Part shown: positions 51,152 to 59,974 of the stretch, piece by piece
Position numbering within the stretch: position 1 is the first letter of the stretch
How the letters are laid out: every line of letters starts with the position of its first letter
Source of the DNA: Bryobacteraceae bacterium
Lineage (GTDB): Bacteria > Acidobacteriota > Terriglobia > Bryobacterales > Bryobacteraceae
Direction of reading: 5' to 3'
DNA: 64,000 nucleotides
Assembly (NCBI GenBank): GCA_025056455.1
Contig: JANWVY010000009.1
Coordinates: 116,824 to 180,823 of the forward strand
Made by a program: the position numbers and the translations under genes
The notes under the pieces: model-generated
What the model saw: the letters and a program-made list of their open reading frames with translations, nothing else
Told to the model about the DNA's origin: nothing
Databases searched by the model: none

Positions 51152-52387
51152 ATGTTTCCTCTCGCTCTCACCGTCTTGCTTGCGTGTGTGTTCGCGCCTG
51201 TTTGCTGGGGCCAAATCTATGATTTGCTGCTCAAGGGGGGCCATGTCATCGATGTCGCTAGTGGTGTCGACGGAGTGCAAGATGTGGCCATCGTTGGCGG
51301 CCGCATCGCCCAGATCGCCCCTCGCATTCCTCCCTCGCAAGCCCGCCAGGTCTTTGACGCTACCGGCCTTTATGTCACGCCCGGACTCGTCGATTTGCAC
51401 TTCCATTCCTATGGCTACGAAGGGGCGATCTTCCCCGATGACACTGCCTTGTTGACCGGCGCAACCACGGTGGTGGATGCTGGCGGGCCAGGCTACCGGA
51501 CCTTCGACGATTTCCTTGCCAAAATTGTCCGCAAGTCCCAGACACGTGTCCTGGCTTGGATCAATATTGCTGGCGCGGGCATGGTCGGCCCCGCCTCGGA
51601 GGACAATGTTGACGACATGTTGCCCGAGAAAACGGCCGAAGTGATTCGCCGCCACCGGGACATCATCGTCGGCATTAAAGTCGCTCACTTTGGTAAGCCT
51701 GGCTGGGACGCCCTAAAGCGCGCCATCGAGGCTGGACGGCTGGCCGGCGTCCCCGTCATGGTGGATGACAAAATCTTCACGAACACGGGCCGGACTTCGC
51801 GCGAGAAGCTTTTGGACGTCATGCGCCCCGGCGACATCCACACCCACATGTACAACGATCGCCAGGTGGAGATCTTGGACCGCTTCACGGGCCGGGTGCA
51901 AGACTACGCCCTTGAGGCGCGCCGCCGAGGCGTGATCTTCGACCTTGGCCATGGCGCTGGCAGCTTCCTCTGGCCTGTCGCCCTAGCCGCCGCCAAGCAG
52001 GGTTTCTTCCCTGACACCATCAGCACGGATCTGCATTCCTCGAGCATCCTCATGCAGCAATCCGACATGCCCAATTGCATCTCAAAAATGCTCTTGCTCG
52101 GCATGAGTCTCCGCGAGGCTATTGCAAAATCAACCCTCGCCCCGGCTCAGCTCATCCGCAAATACCCCGAAATCGGCTCCTTGAGCACGGGCGCCATCGC
52201 CGATGTCGCTGTGCTTGCCCTGCGCCAAGGCGTGTTCGCCTTCAAAGACGCGTGGGGAAAAAAGATGCTCGGCACACAAAAACTCGAGGCGGTTGCAACC
52301 GTGCGCCAGGGCAAGCTTATCTTCGACCTCGAAGCCCGCGCCTTTCCAGAGTGGACAAAAGCGGGCGACTACGAGATCTTGCCGTGA
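51152..52387 (+). CDS. Exported amidohydrolase (dihydroorotase/deacetylase-like), copy 1
   Basis: A 411-aa metallohydrolase of the amidohydrolase superfamily with a signal peptide (MFPLALTVLLACVFAPVCWG). Metal ligands are H83 and H85 (DLHFHSYG), carboxylated K176 (GIKVAHF) and an Asp in STDLHSS. At the strand where the close family has PVMVHI, this protein has PVMVDD, and no adjacent His is seen; the next gene shows the same change. The ATG at 51152 is chosen over the upstream Met at 51122 because it gives the signal peptide. It overlaps the next gene by 4 bp (GTGA). Confidence 0.87.
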   Translation: MFPLALTVLLACVFAPVCWGQIYDLLLKGGHVIDVASGVDGVQDVAIVGGRIAQIAPRIPPSQARQVFDATGLYVTPGLVDLHFHSYGYEGAIFPDDTALLTGATTVVDAGGPGYRTFDDFLAKIVRKSQTRVLAWINIAGAGMVGPASEDNVDDMLPEKTAEVIRRHRDIIVGIKVAHFGKPGWDALKRAIEAGRLAGVPVMVDDKIFTNTGRTSREKLLDVMRPGDIHTHMYNDRQVEILDRFTGRVQDYALEARRRGVIFDLGHGAGSFLWPVALAAAKQGFFPDTISTDLHSSSILMQQSDMPNCISKMLLLGMSLREAIAKSTLAPAQLIRKYPEIGSLSTGAIADVAVLALRQGVFAFKDAWGKKMLGTQKLEAVATVRQGKLIFDLEARAFPEWTKAGDYEILP

Positions 52388-53586
52388 AATTCGCATTTTT
52401 CCTAGCAGCGGTGAGCCTCGCCCGCCCGGCCGAGATCTACGACTTACTCCTTCGCAACGGCTATCTCCTAGACCCTGCCAGTGGCCGCAAGGGCCGCATG
52501 GACGTCGCTGTCGTCGGAACCCGCATCGCCAAAATCGCCCCCCATCTCCCCGCATCCCATGCGCGTCTCCTTATCGACGCCTCGGAATACTATGTCACGC
52601 CCGGTCTCATCGATCTTCACACCCACTTTGACGCTACGGGCGCAGATCTCAACCTGAACCCGGACCACAACGCGCTCCGCTTTTGCGTTACGACGGCCGT
52701 TGACGCTGGTTCCTCGGGCGCGGATAACTTTGAAGCCTTCCGCCGGAACAGTATCGACCGCGCCAAGATCCGGCTGCTGGCCTTTTTAGACATTTCCCCT
52801 TCAGGCATGTACAAGCCAGAGCTGGCTACCGGTCCAACAGCCTCCCATCTTGCCCGAACCATTCAGGTCGTGAACCAAAACCGCGACGTAATTGTCGGCG
52901 TCAAAGCTTCCTCCGGGTTGAACTCCGTTAAGCTGGCCGTCCAGGCCGCCGCCGGATCTGGAACCATCGCCATGGTCGATTTGCACTCCCCCCATGGCGC
53001 TAGCTATCGCGACTTGCTCCTTCACCTCTTACGTCCAGGCGACCTGTTTACTCACATCTACAGCCGGTCTGTTCCCCTTCTGGACCACCACAAAAAGATC
53101 GCACCCCACTTCTGGGAAGCGCGGAAACGAGGCATTCTCTTCGATGTCGGTCATGGCAGCAGCGGCTTTTGGTTTCGCATCGCTGCTCCTGCCATCGCCC
53201 AGGGCTTCCTCCCAGACACGATCTCCTCGGATCTCGATAAACAAAGCGTCGCCTTGCCCCAGGCCAACATGACTCACACCCTGTCGAAATTTCTCAATCT
53301 CGGCTTGACCCTCGAGCAAGTGATCGAGCGTGCCACCCGCAACCCAGCCCAGGCCATCCGCCGCCCCCACCTCGGCACCCTACGAGAGGGCGGAGATGCA
53401 GACATCGCCATCCTCAAGCTCGAATCCGGAACCTTTGCCTTCCTTGACTCCGGACACGCGAAGCTGACCGGCAGCCAGCGCCTGCGCTGTGCCGTCGCCA
53501 TTCGCCAAGGTAAGGTGCTTTGGGATGAGGACGGACTGAGCCTCGGCGACGTCTCGCAAGCAGGCCCCTACAGCAACTTTAAGTAA
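52384..53586 (+). CDS. Exported amidohydrolase (dihydroorotase/deacetylase-like), copy 2
   Basis: A 400-aa paralogue of the preceding gene. Conserved features are a short signal (MKFAFFLAAVSLARP), DLHTHFD for the first metal pair, VGVKASSG for the Lys, and SSDLDKQS for the catalytic Asp. The strand after the Lys reads AMVDLHSPH, so the position of the usual His is Asp, as in copy 1. It starts at a GTG whose TG is shared with the upstream stop (GTGA), so it is translationally coupled. The pair is a tandem duplication with possibly different substrates. Confidence 0.87.
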   Translation: MKFAFFLAAVSLARPAEIYDLLLRNGYLLDPASGRKGRMDVAVVGTRIAKIAPHLPASHARLLIDASEYYVTPGLIDLHTHFDATGADLNLNPDHNALRFCVTTAVDAGSSGADNFEAFRRNSIDRAKIRLLAFLDISPSGMYKPELATGPTASHLARTIQVVNQNRDVIVGVKASSGLNSVKLAVQAAAGSGTIAMVDLHSPHGASYRDLLLHLLRPGDLFTHIYSRSVPLLDHHKKIAPHFWEARKRGILFDVGHGSSGFWFRIAAPAIAQGFLPDTISSDLDKQSVALPQANMTHTLSKFLNLGLTLEQVIERATRNPAQAIRRPHLGTLREGGDADIAILKLESGTFAFLDSGHAKLTGSQRLRCAVAIRQGKVLWDEDGLSLGDVSQAGPYSNFK

Positions 53587-53661
53587 GCTCGAACAGACGC
53601 ATTTCTCCACCCCAACCGGCCTGCGCAGTCATTCAACTCATCCGCACACTACAAAGGAAAA

Positions 53662-53687
53662 AGCCGGTGAGTTTTTGCTCACCGGCT
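53662..53687 (-). terminator. Intrinsic terminator, 10-bp stem
   Basis: AGCCGGTGAG pairs with CTCACCGGCT around a 6-nt loop, giving a perfect 10-bp stem. On the minus strand it is followed by TTTTCCTTTG, so it should terminate the minus-strand unit that ends with the gene at 53728. The plus-strand amidohydrolase operon ends 75 bp to its left and may also use it. Confidence 0.85.
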
Positions 53688-53727
53688 CCTCTAGAGTTGT
53701 AGTTTCGTTTGAGACTTGCGAACTCGA

Positions 53728-54135
53728 TTATTGTCCGACTGCTGGGGCGTTGCCCCCAGAAGCCATGTTGCGGTGATAAGCGGCCCTGTCCAAGGACTCC
53801 TTCGCGGCGCGCCGGGCTTGCATGGCTAAGCTGCTTTCCCGCAGCTCCTGACCCCGCGCCATGGAAGGCCACTTATATTGCATCGCGTTATAACCTTGTT
53901 TTTGCCGTAATTCATTGGCGCGTTGCTCATGAGCCACGGCCTTCTTCTCGAAATAACGCGCTTGCACTTCGTACTGCTTGGCCACCGCGAGATGCTGTTC
54001 AGGCGTGCGCGCCGCCTTCGCCATTGCAGACAGCTCCTTGGCATCCATGGGTTTCAGGTCAGCAGGTTCCGCAGCCATGACCATCCAAGCCGCGCCGGTC
54101 AGCGCTACGATCATTCCCAACCAAGTGTGTTTCAC
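53728..54135 (-). CDS. Small secreted helical protein
   Basis: A 135-aa protein with a signal peptide (about residues 1-22, IVALTGAAWMVMAA). The mature part is helical and rich in Ala, Gln, Lys and Glu, with a heptad-like middle (YEVQARYFEKKAVAHEQRANEL). It may be a coiled-coil structural or adaptor protein. The GTG at 54135 is preferred because it has CAGGAG 7-8 bp upstream; an alternative GTG at 54153 adds six residues. It follows the beta-helix gene by 4 bp and is closed by the 10-bp-stem terminator. Confidence 0.7.
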   Translation of the reverse strand: MKHTWLGMIVALTGAAWMVMAAEPADLKPMDAKELSAMAKAARTPEQHLAVAKQYEVQARYFEKKAVAHEQRANELRQKQGYNAMQYKWPSMARGQELRESSLAMQARRAAKESLDRAAYHRNMASGGNAPAVGQ

Positions 54136-54139
54136 GGTG

Positions 54140-55696
54140 TCATCTCCTGACACTAAGATGCTTCATTCGCCAACTTGGCGGTATCCGAAAAAATACGGAT
54201 TCGTACAGACGACGGGCAGCGGGTACGCGCAAGCGGTGCACAATAGGCGAAGAAAACTCAAATGCCCCGAGATCAGCCGGCCCTTCCTGGGGGCGGTCCT
54301 GCCCTCGTTGGTGCTTTTCATACTGTCTCGTAACTGCATGCAAATCCGGCACTTCAGGATGCAGCGGAAAACCCTGGTCCAGCGCCTCCGAACTTGCGAG
54401 AAGACGAAAATCTTGTTCCGCCAAACCCACAAAGCCAGGCTCGGTGCCCAGCACTGAGCTGCCATCGTCATGGACACTGCCGCTAAAACTTCCAAAAGAA
54501 ACCACCTGGCCGGGCTTGAACCAGTTGCGGCTCAAATACAGCGTGCCAGCGGTGTCCAGCAACGACAACGTGTTGCCTGGCGCCGTCACATAAACAATGT
54601 TGTTGCGCACATCGCTAGCTTCTTGGTTGGTGGACAGCCGCAGCAGCGTCGTCCGGTCTGTACGTGTCGAAATGATCGTGTTGTGGTAAAGGTACAAGAA
54701 ACCTTTGCGGTAGCCTGCCGGATCGGCGCTGTCCCCACCATAGTGGATGATTTGCCGGTTGCCAGCGCCTTCTGGCTCAATCAAGATGTTGCCGTAAACG
54801 TAAGTGGCCCGGTACGATGCATCATTCGCAATCAGGCTTCCGCCCTCAGCGTCCACAAGGTCCAGCTGGCGGTTTCCCCCTTCAATCCAGTTGTAGCGAA
54901 CCACGAGACCCGCGGAACGGTCTTTGAGGTTGTTTCCGATAGCCCCGGGCCGCAACGGGCCAAAACGGTTGTACTCAAACACAATTCCCACCGCTGCGGA
55001 ATAGTTGTTGTGTTCGAAACCGCTACCCGCGTTGCCGTTGCCATAAATGAAATTCCCTGTGATCAAAAAATCCTTGGACGGCTGGTTGGCGACCGAACCA
55101 ATGAACAACCCGTTGCCGCTGTCACGGAGGATACAGTTGCGAATGGTGACGTGCTCTCCTTTCTCCACATAAATTGCCGCCGCGTTGTTGGAGTAGCGCT
55201 GGAGAGATCCGTTGGCTGCCGTGAAGCTGTTAGGCGGGCGCGCGCCACGGAATTCGAGGCCTTCCACGACAAGATGGCGCGGCATGGTGTCTGGCGGAAA
55301 GCTCGCTCCTCCAATTTTGAGAATCCCGCGCACTTCGTTCCAGTAGCGGAGCCGCTCCGGAGTGCGTGCCCCGTTGCCCTCAATGACCGGCAGCTCGCCC
55401 TCGGGACCCGGCACGCCCCGCACGACAATCGGTTCATCGGCCGTTCCTTGCCGGCAGAGCACCCATTTCTCCGGATACGGTTCGGGCCGCCAGTGAATTA
55501 GAACGATGTCGCCCGGTTGCAAAGATTCCCAAGGCGCCTCGCCAATGGTGGCATAGGGCCGTCCCGGACCCACTTCATAGACGGCCCCTCTTAACTGCGC
55601 CCCGCACGTCAGCGTCCCGCAAACGAGCACCGCCCAGACCAGCGTCGGGCAGTGGCGCGCCGCCCAGAAAAAGTTAGCAACGAGCCGGCCATTCAT
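54140..55696 (-). CDS. Right-handed parallel beta-helix protein, secreted
   Basis: A 518-aa protein with a hydrophobic signal region (about residues 12-32). The core has repeated Asn-rich coils of the beta-helix type (EKGEHVTIRNCILRDS, FLITGNFIYGN, FVYHNTI-like), ending in DLGAFEF as many such proteins do. Pectate-lyase and polysaccharide-epimerase folds share this plan, but no catalytic signature is sure. After DLGAFEF a 30-residue basic tail (about residues 486-518) continues, which is unusual. The start is the ATG at 55696. Confidence 0.82.
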   Translation of the reverse strand: MNGRLVANFFWAARHCPTLVWAVLVCGTLTCGAQLRGAVYEVGPGRPYATIGEAPWESLQPGDIVLIHWRPEPYPEKWVLCRQGTADEPIVVRGVPGPEGELPVIEGNGARTPERLRYWNEVRGILKIGGASFPPDTMPRHLVVEGLEFRGARPPNSFTAANGSLQRYSNNAAAIYVEKGEHVTIRNCILRDSGNGLFIGSVANQPSKDFLITGNFIYGNGNAGSGFEHNNYSAAVGIVFEYNRFGPLRPGAIGNNLKDRSAGLVVRYNWIEGGNRQLDLVDAEGGSLIANDASYRATYVYGNILIEPEGAGNRQIIHYGGDSADPAGYRKGFLYLYHNTIISTRTDRTTLLRLSTNQEASDVRNNIVYVTAPGNTLSLLDTAGTLYLSRNWFKPGQVVSFGSFSGSVHDDGSSVLGTEPGFVGLAEQDFRLLASSEALDQGFPLHPEVPDLHAVTRQYEKHQRGQDRPQEGPADLGAFEFSSPIVHRLRVPAARRLYESVFFRIPPSWRMKHLSVRR

Positions 55697-55747
55697 GATT
55701 CAACATTCTCTCCGACGGCACTTGATGGAGCCAGTCGCTAGCTACCT

Positions 55748-56485
55748 TCACCAAAGCTCCCACCGCCGTACTTCCGCCACCCAGCTGCCTTCTCCGCTCG
55801 TGAGCGCCGCCCCTATGACGCCAAACATCGCCGAGAAGGCATGGTAAACGAAACTCGGAGAAGAGCATCCGTAGACGTCTCGGCCTGAAAGCACTCCCAC
55901 ATGATGATTATGGATGTCATAAGCCAGATCACCCGGCCAAATGTCGACCTGGGTCACCGACCGTGGATTTTCTCCGCGGCGCCAAATTAATCTGCTCCGG
56001 CTCCGCATCGACCCCACACTACGCCCCAGCACCTTGCCAAAGCAATGCCTAACAAACCCGGCGCAATCATAATGCTCCTTGCCCACGCAAGATTCCCCGT
56101 ACACGAGACGGCCCGACACATCGCCTGGCGAAGCTGCCGCGGGGCTGTGCCGGTCGTGGTTGTCTGGATCACGGAAAAACCGCGGCCATATCAGGTTTGG
56201 CGGTTCTGGCCTGGTTGGCAGTGGTGACCGGTAAGTCCACCGCTGCCGGGTTCGAACGTCAGGGTGCAGCGCTCGGCCCGCGCAGTTGCCACTCGCTCCG
56301 TAGCGGGCCGCAAACAGCGCTTTCTCTTCATCTCTCGCTCCCCAACGGTTAGGCCCTATCGTCACTCCCTGCTGGCAAAACTCACCAGCACTTTGACAAC
56401 CCCACAAATAATGCGCTCCCTCTGACACGATGCGCTGCGCTTCCGCCACGACTTGCTTTCGCTGGGCCTCGTTCTCGATCGGCAT
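55748..56485 (-). CDS. NlpC/P60-like cysteine peptidase or amidase
   Basis: A 245-aa protein. Residues 25-29 (HYLWG) resemble the Y-x-W-G start of the NlpC/P60 fold. The nucleophile Cys is C141 in DCAGFVRHCFG, and the general base His is H195 in HNHHVGVLSG, with WPGDLAYD between. About 110 residues are inserted between the first strand and the catalytic Cys. No signal peptide is visible, so it may act in the cytoplasm or be exported otherwise. GGGAGG 5 bp before the ATG supports the start. Its partner is unknown. Confidence 0.75.
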   Translation of the reverse strand: MPIENEAQRKQVVAEAQRIVSEGAHYLWGCQSAGEFCQQGVTIGPNRWGARDEEKALFAARYGASGNCAGRALHPDVRTRQRWTYRSPLPTRPEPPNLIWPRFFRDPDNHDRHSPAAASPGDVSGRLVYGESCVGKEHYDCAGFVRHCFGKVLGRSVGSMRSRSRLIWRRGENPRSVTQVDIWPGDLAYDIHNHHVGVLSGRDVYGCSSPSFVYHAFSAMFGVIGAALTSGEGSWVAEVRRWELW

Positions 56486-56758
56486 CTTTCCTCCCGGCTG
56501 GATCTTTTCCTCGCCTTTTTCTCTTCGACTTTTGATTTCTCTCCAAGCTGCCCTCGCTGCCTCTCACGGTAGAGGCAGGGCTCAGGCACCTCGCCCCATT
56601 GTCGCTCGGGCCTGGCCGTTGCGCCATCTTAGGGCAGTAAGGCTTTTTGCTCATTCGGACTACCGGTTTTCTCTGCCATCTTGCCGCCTCAGACCCGCTG
56701 GGCTTGCTTTCCCCGCTCATTTGCGCACTCAACGGTCCGTGCGCTTTATGCTAAAGCC

Positions 56759-57460
56759 ATGGCGAAACTCTACGCCGGCGCTTCCGGATTTGCTTACGAT
56801 TCTTGGAAACCAGATTTTTACCCGCCTGGCACCCCCTCGAAACATTACCTCTCGGTCTATTCGCGCCGCCTCAATGCCGTCGAAATCAATTACACTTTCC
56901 GCCGCTTGCCCTCGGTATCCACGCTCGAAAACTGGACCCAAGCCACCCCCGAAAACTTCCGTTTCGCGCTCAAAGCCCACCAGCGGATCACCCACTTGCT
57001 CCGCCTCCAGCCTTCGAACTTTACAGAGCTGTTCTTTCAAACCATCCACCCGCTACACACGGTCAAGCGGCTGGGGCCTGTTCTCTTTCAGCTTCCGCCG
57101 AATTTCAAGCGCGACGGCCTGCTGCTCGAGCAGTTCCTTTCGGCGGCCCCGGCAGGATTGCACTACGCCTTCGAATTTCGCCACCCCTCCTGGCTCACCA
57201 GCGAAATCTACCGTGTGCTGGGGAAATTTGGCGCCGCCCTGTGCCTTGCCGAATCCGACGAGTTCGCCGTTCCAGACGTTGTCACTGCCCCTTTTGTCTA
57301 TTTCCGGTTGCGCAAGGCAGAGTATTCTCCCGCCGAGCGCCAAGCGGTCAAGGCCAAGGTTCAATCCCTGCTTGCCCAGGGCTTAGATGTCTATGTCTTT
57401 TTCAAGCATGAAGAAACCCCCTCCGGCGCGCTTTATGCGGAGGAGCTTCTGCGGCCGTAA
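56759..57460 (+). CDS. DUF72 family protein
   Basis: A 233-aa protein of the DUF72 family (TIM-barrel-like). Signature segments are YAGASGFAYDSWKPDFYP, NAVEINYTFRRLPS, VLFQLPPNF, FEFRHPSW and VYVFFKHEE. The function is unestablished; a role in nucleic-acid or sulfur metabolism has been proposed for relatives. The start at 56759 is the conserved family start. The last 28 bp overlap the 3' end of the convergent permease gene. Confidence 0.92.
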   Translation: MAKLYAGASGFAYDSWKPDFYPPGTPSKHYLSVYSRRLNAVEINYTFRRLPSVSTLENWTQATPENFRFALKAHQRITHLLRLQPSNFTELFFQTIHPLHTVKRLGPVLFQLPPNFKRDGLLLEQFLSAAPAGLHYAFEFRHPSWLTSEIYRVLGKFGAALCLAESDEFAVPDVVTAPFVYFRLRKAEYSPAERQAVKAKVQSLLAQGLDVYVFFKHEETPSGALYAEELLRP

Positions 57461-58761
57461 GCCCTCGCTCCCCAATAAATGGGTGCGCCGGATGCAATCA
57501 GCAGGATATTGCCCGCTGCAACCAGAGGCTTCGTCACTGCCACGGTTACTGCCAGAAAGCCAAGGCACAACACGAAGAGATAGGCTCCCGCAGGAGAAAA
57601 GGGCGCCACAAACTCTGGACGGTGATCTGACTGGGAGCGGATGCGGAGATATCCCACCGCCATCACGCCGTACCACAACATCATCGAGAAGACCTGCGAG
57701 CCAATGAGTGCTTCCAAATTGCGGTAACCCAGCAACAGAACGGAGGCCCAGAAGCAATGCGTAACGACCGCCACGTGCGGCGTTCGATACCGCGGGTGAA
57801 TGCGGCCCATCACTTCCGGCAGCAGCCCCTCTTGAGCCATCACGTAGTACACCCGCGAGGAGGACAAGATGGTGGCGTTAATCGAACTCGCGGTGGCCGT
57901 CATCACCACGATCGCCAGCAGCAGACGCCCAACTGGTCCCAGCGCGAGTTCGGCCACATCCGCGGCCGGCGCTTGCGTTTTGGCTAACTTGTCAATTCCA
58001 AGAGCGGAGTGAATCACGACGTTCAGCGCCAGATAGAGCGCCATCACGAGCACGAGGCTCAAGACGAGCGCACGTGGCAAATCTCGTAATGGCTGGCGCA
58101 TCTCACCGGCGACGTTGCCCAGCCGGTCCCAGCCCAGGTAGGCAAACAGCACCAAAAGCATCGCGTTCGCGAAATTCGCCGCGGGCTGAGATCCGGCAAC
58201 CTCGCGGGTCTGGGACAAATTCTCCCCGTTCAGACCCAGCGCCGCCCCCGCCGCCAGCAGCAGCAACATTCCCGCCACCTTGGTCACGGTTGTCGCCAGT
58301 TGAACGCCCTTCCCAGCCTTCAGCCCGGCATAGTTGGCCAGTCCCAAAAACCAAATCAAGACACCCGCCACGGCAATCCGGGCCCATTCATGCAAAGCAG
58401 TGAGGGAGGCTAGATGCTCTGCGAACACCAACGCCAGTCCAGCCCCCGGGTTGGTGCGGATCACCAGCAGTTGTGACCAGCCGTAGAGAAAGGCTGGTAG
58501 CTCGCCGAAAGCATTTCGCAAATACACATACTCGCCGCCCGTTTTCGGATACCGGGCGCCCAGTTCGGCGTAGATGAACGCCCCGAGCAGCGAAATGAGT
58601 CCGGCGGCTAGCCACAGCGGGATCACTTCAACGAAACGACTGGCGTACTGCGCCACGCGCGCCGGCAGCGCAAATATGCCCGCTCCAATCATGATGCCGA
58701 GTACGATGGCCAAGCTGTCGAGGAACGAGAGATCCCGCTCTAGTGTCGCCGGCCCGCGCAT
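57433..58761 (-). CDS. APC-family amino acid permease
   Basis: A 442-aa membrane protein with about 12 hydrophobic segments. The first segment has the APC signature LGIMIGAGIFALP. FGELPAFLYGW and the MTATASSINATILSSSRVYYVMAQEG segment also match. Substrates are probably amino acids or related compounds. The ATG at 58761 is preferred; the frame continues upstream to 58836 (TTG) and another Met exists at 58779, but these residues do not fit the family start. Confidence 0.9.
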   Translation of the reverse strand: MRGPATLERDLSFLDSLAIVLGIMIGAGIFALPARVAQYASRFVEVIPLWLAAGLISLLGAFIYAELGARYPKTGGEYVYLRNAFGELPAFLYGWSQLLVIRTNPGAGLALVFAEHLASLTALHEWARIAVAGVLIWFLGLANYAGLKAGKGVQLATTVTKVAGMLLLLAAGAALGLNGENLSQTREVAGSQPAANFANAMLLVLFAYLGWDRLGNVAGEMRQPLRDLPRALVLSLVLVMALYLALNVVIHSALGIDKLAKTQAPAADVAELALGPVGRLLLAIVVMTATASSINATILSSSRVYYVMAQEGLLPEVMGRIHPRYRTPHVAVVTHCFWASVLLLGYRNLEALIGSQVFSMMLWYGVMAVGYLRIRSQSDHRPEFVAPFSPAGAYLFVLCLGFLAVTVAVTKPLVAAGNILLIASGAPIYWGARAYGRRSSSA

Positions 58762-58967
58762 TCCCCCAAAATGGCACATCTGCCGCAACAGCTGCACCCC
58801 CAACTCTGGTACTAGAACATTTGAGGCAGCTTCCAACTTTCGTAATCACCCGCTCCGTGCAAGAAAAATCCAACCGCAGTTCTATTGGTGCCCCCAGACC
58901 GCGTCCTTAGGATAGGAGACACGCGGCAGAGTATCGCAACGCGCGGTCTGTTCGATCGGAGGTGTGT

Positions 58968-59702
58968 TTGAGAGGAATTGGACTCATCTGGATGGTTGCG
59001 GGCTTGGTGCTTCCTGGCTACGCCAACACCATTCGCTTCGATCACCAGTTGGGAAACCAGAGCGCTAGTGCACAATTTACGCTTCTCAACAACGGCAACC
59101 TTCAAGTAACACTAGCCAATACCGCCGTCGGTTCAGCCGCCTCCGAACGGGACGTGCTGACGGCCTTCTTCTTTAGCTTAAGCCCCGCGGTTACGCTGAC
59201 CCCGATTTCTGTCGTGCTGGCTAGCGGCTCTTCGATCGTGAATTGCAGCAGCTGTGGCACTCCTCGCAACTTGAACGGGGAATGGGGCTACGCTGCTGGT
59301 GTACAAGGCTTCGCGTTCCAGCCGGTGCACTTTGTCGGCGCCGCCTCTCATGGCGTTCTGGATGCTTCCTCCCTGTTTGGCGGGCGCAACCTGTGGGGTC
59401 CGCGTGACCTCGATGGAATTGATTTTGGCTTGGTCTCCTATAGCACGGCTCCTGGGGCAGCCGCTTTTACGGGTTCACCGCTCGTACGCAACCAGGTTGT
59501 GATTACCTTCGGCGTACAGGGCCCCTTGCAACTTTCCGCCATCGGAACCGTCGGCTTCCTCTATGGCCACTTGTCCGGTAACTCCTCAGCCTATGCCGCA
59601 GGTTTTGACATCCCCGAGCCCTCATCCTTCCTCCTCCTCGGGGCGGGCCTGGCGGGTCTGTACTGGCGCCGTCGAGCGAGCTCTAAACTGGGCTCAACCT
59701 GA
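58968..59702 (+). CDS. PEP-CTERM sorting-domain protein
   Basis: A 244-aa exported protein with an N-terminal signal (about residues 1-18) and a C-terminal PEP-CTERM tripartite signal: IPEPSS, a hydrophobic segment (FLLLGAGLAGLYW) and RRR. It should be processed by an exosortase (EpsH-type) and attached to the surface; no exosortase is in the window. The middle is beta-rich without a catalytic motif; two Cys lie close together (NCSSCG). TTG at 58968 is chosen because GGAGG lies 5 bp upstream; a GTG at 58962 adds two residues. Confidence 0.85.
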   Translation: MRGIGLIWMVAGLVLPGYANTIRFDHQLGNQSASAQFTLLNNGNLQVTLANTAVGSAASERDVLTAFFFSLSPAVTLTPISVVLASGSSIVNCSSCGTPRNLNGEWGYAAGVQGFAFQPVHFVGAASHGVLDASSLFGGRNLWGPRDLDGIDFGLVSYSTAPGAAAFTGSPLVRNQVVITFGVQGPLQLSAIGTVGFLYGHLSGNSSAYAAGFDIPEPSSFLLLGAGLAGLYWRRRASSKLGST

Positions 59703-59974
59703 TGGCGCAATCCCATCTCGTCGCTGCACGGCAGCCCTCAAGCTCCTTTCCTCGGTCGCTTCAGTGTCCGTTCGCGCGCTTGGCGAAGGACTCTCGAGAT
59801 CGCATGCGTGCTGTGTGTTTCCGAGACATCGAGCTTTCCTAATCGGGTGAACCTCGTGCGTCTTCTCTTCGTACGAAGTAGCCTTTTCGGCAGACGGCCA
59901 GCGTAACCTCCCGGCGAGTTCCTTCGCTAAGATGATGAAAGCCTCCACTGGGCCGCTGACGGAAACACACGAAC

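Noticed and set aside
52075..52383. In-frame extension of the second amidohydrolase upstream to 52075
   Set aside because: It overlaps the first amidohydrolase gene; the GTG at 52384 gives a signal peptide and a GTGA overlap.
56240..56260. GGGTTCGAAC resembling a tRNA T-loop
   Set aside because: The flanking bases do not form the T-stem or acceptor stem, and the site lies inside the NlpC/P60-like gene.
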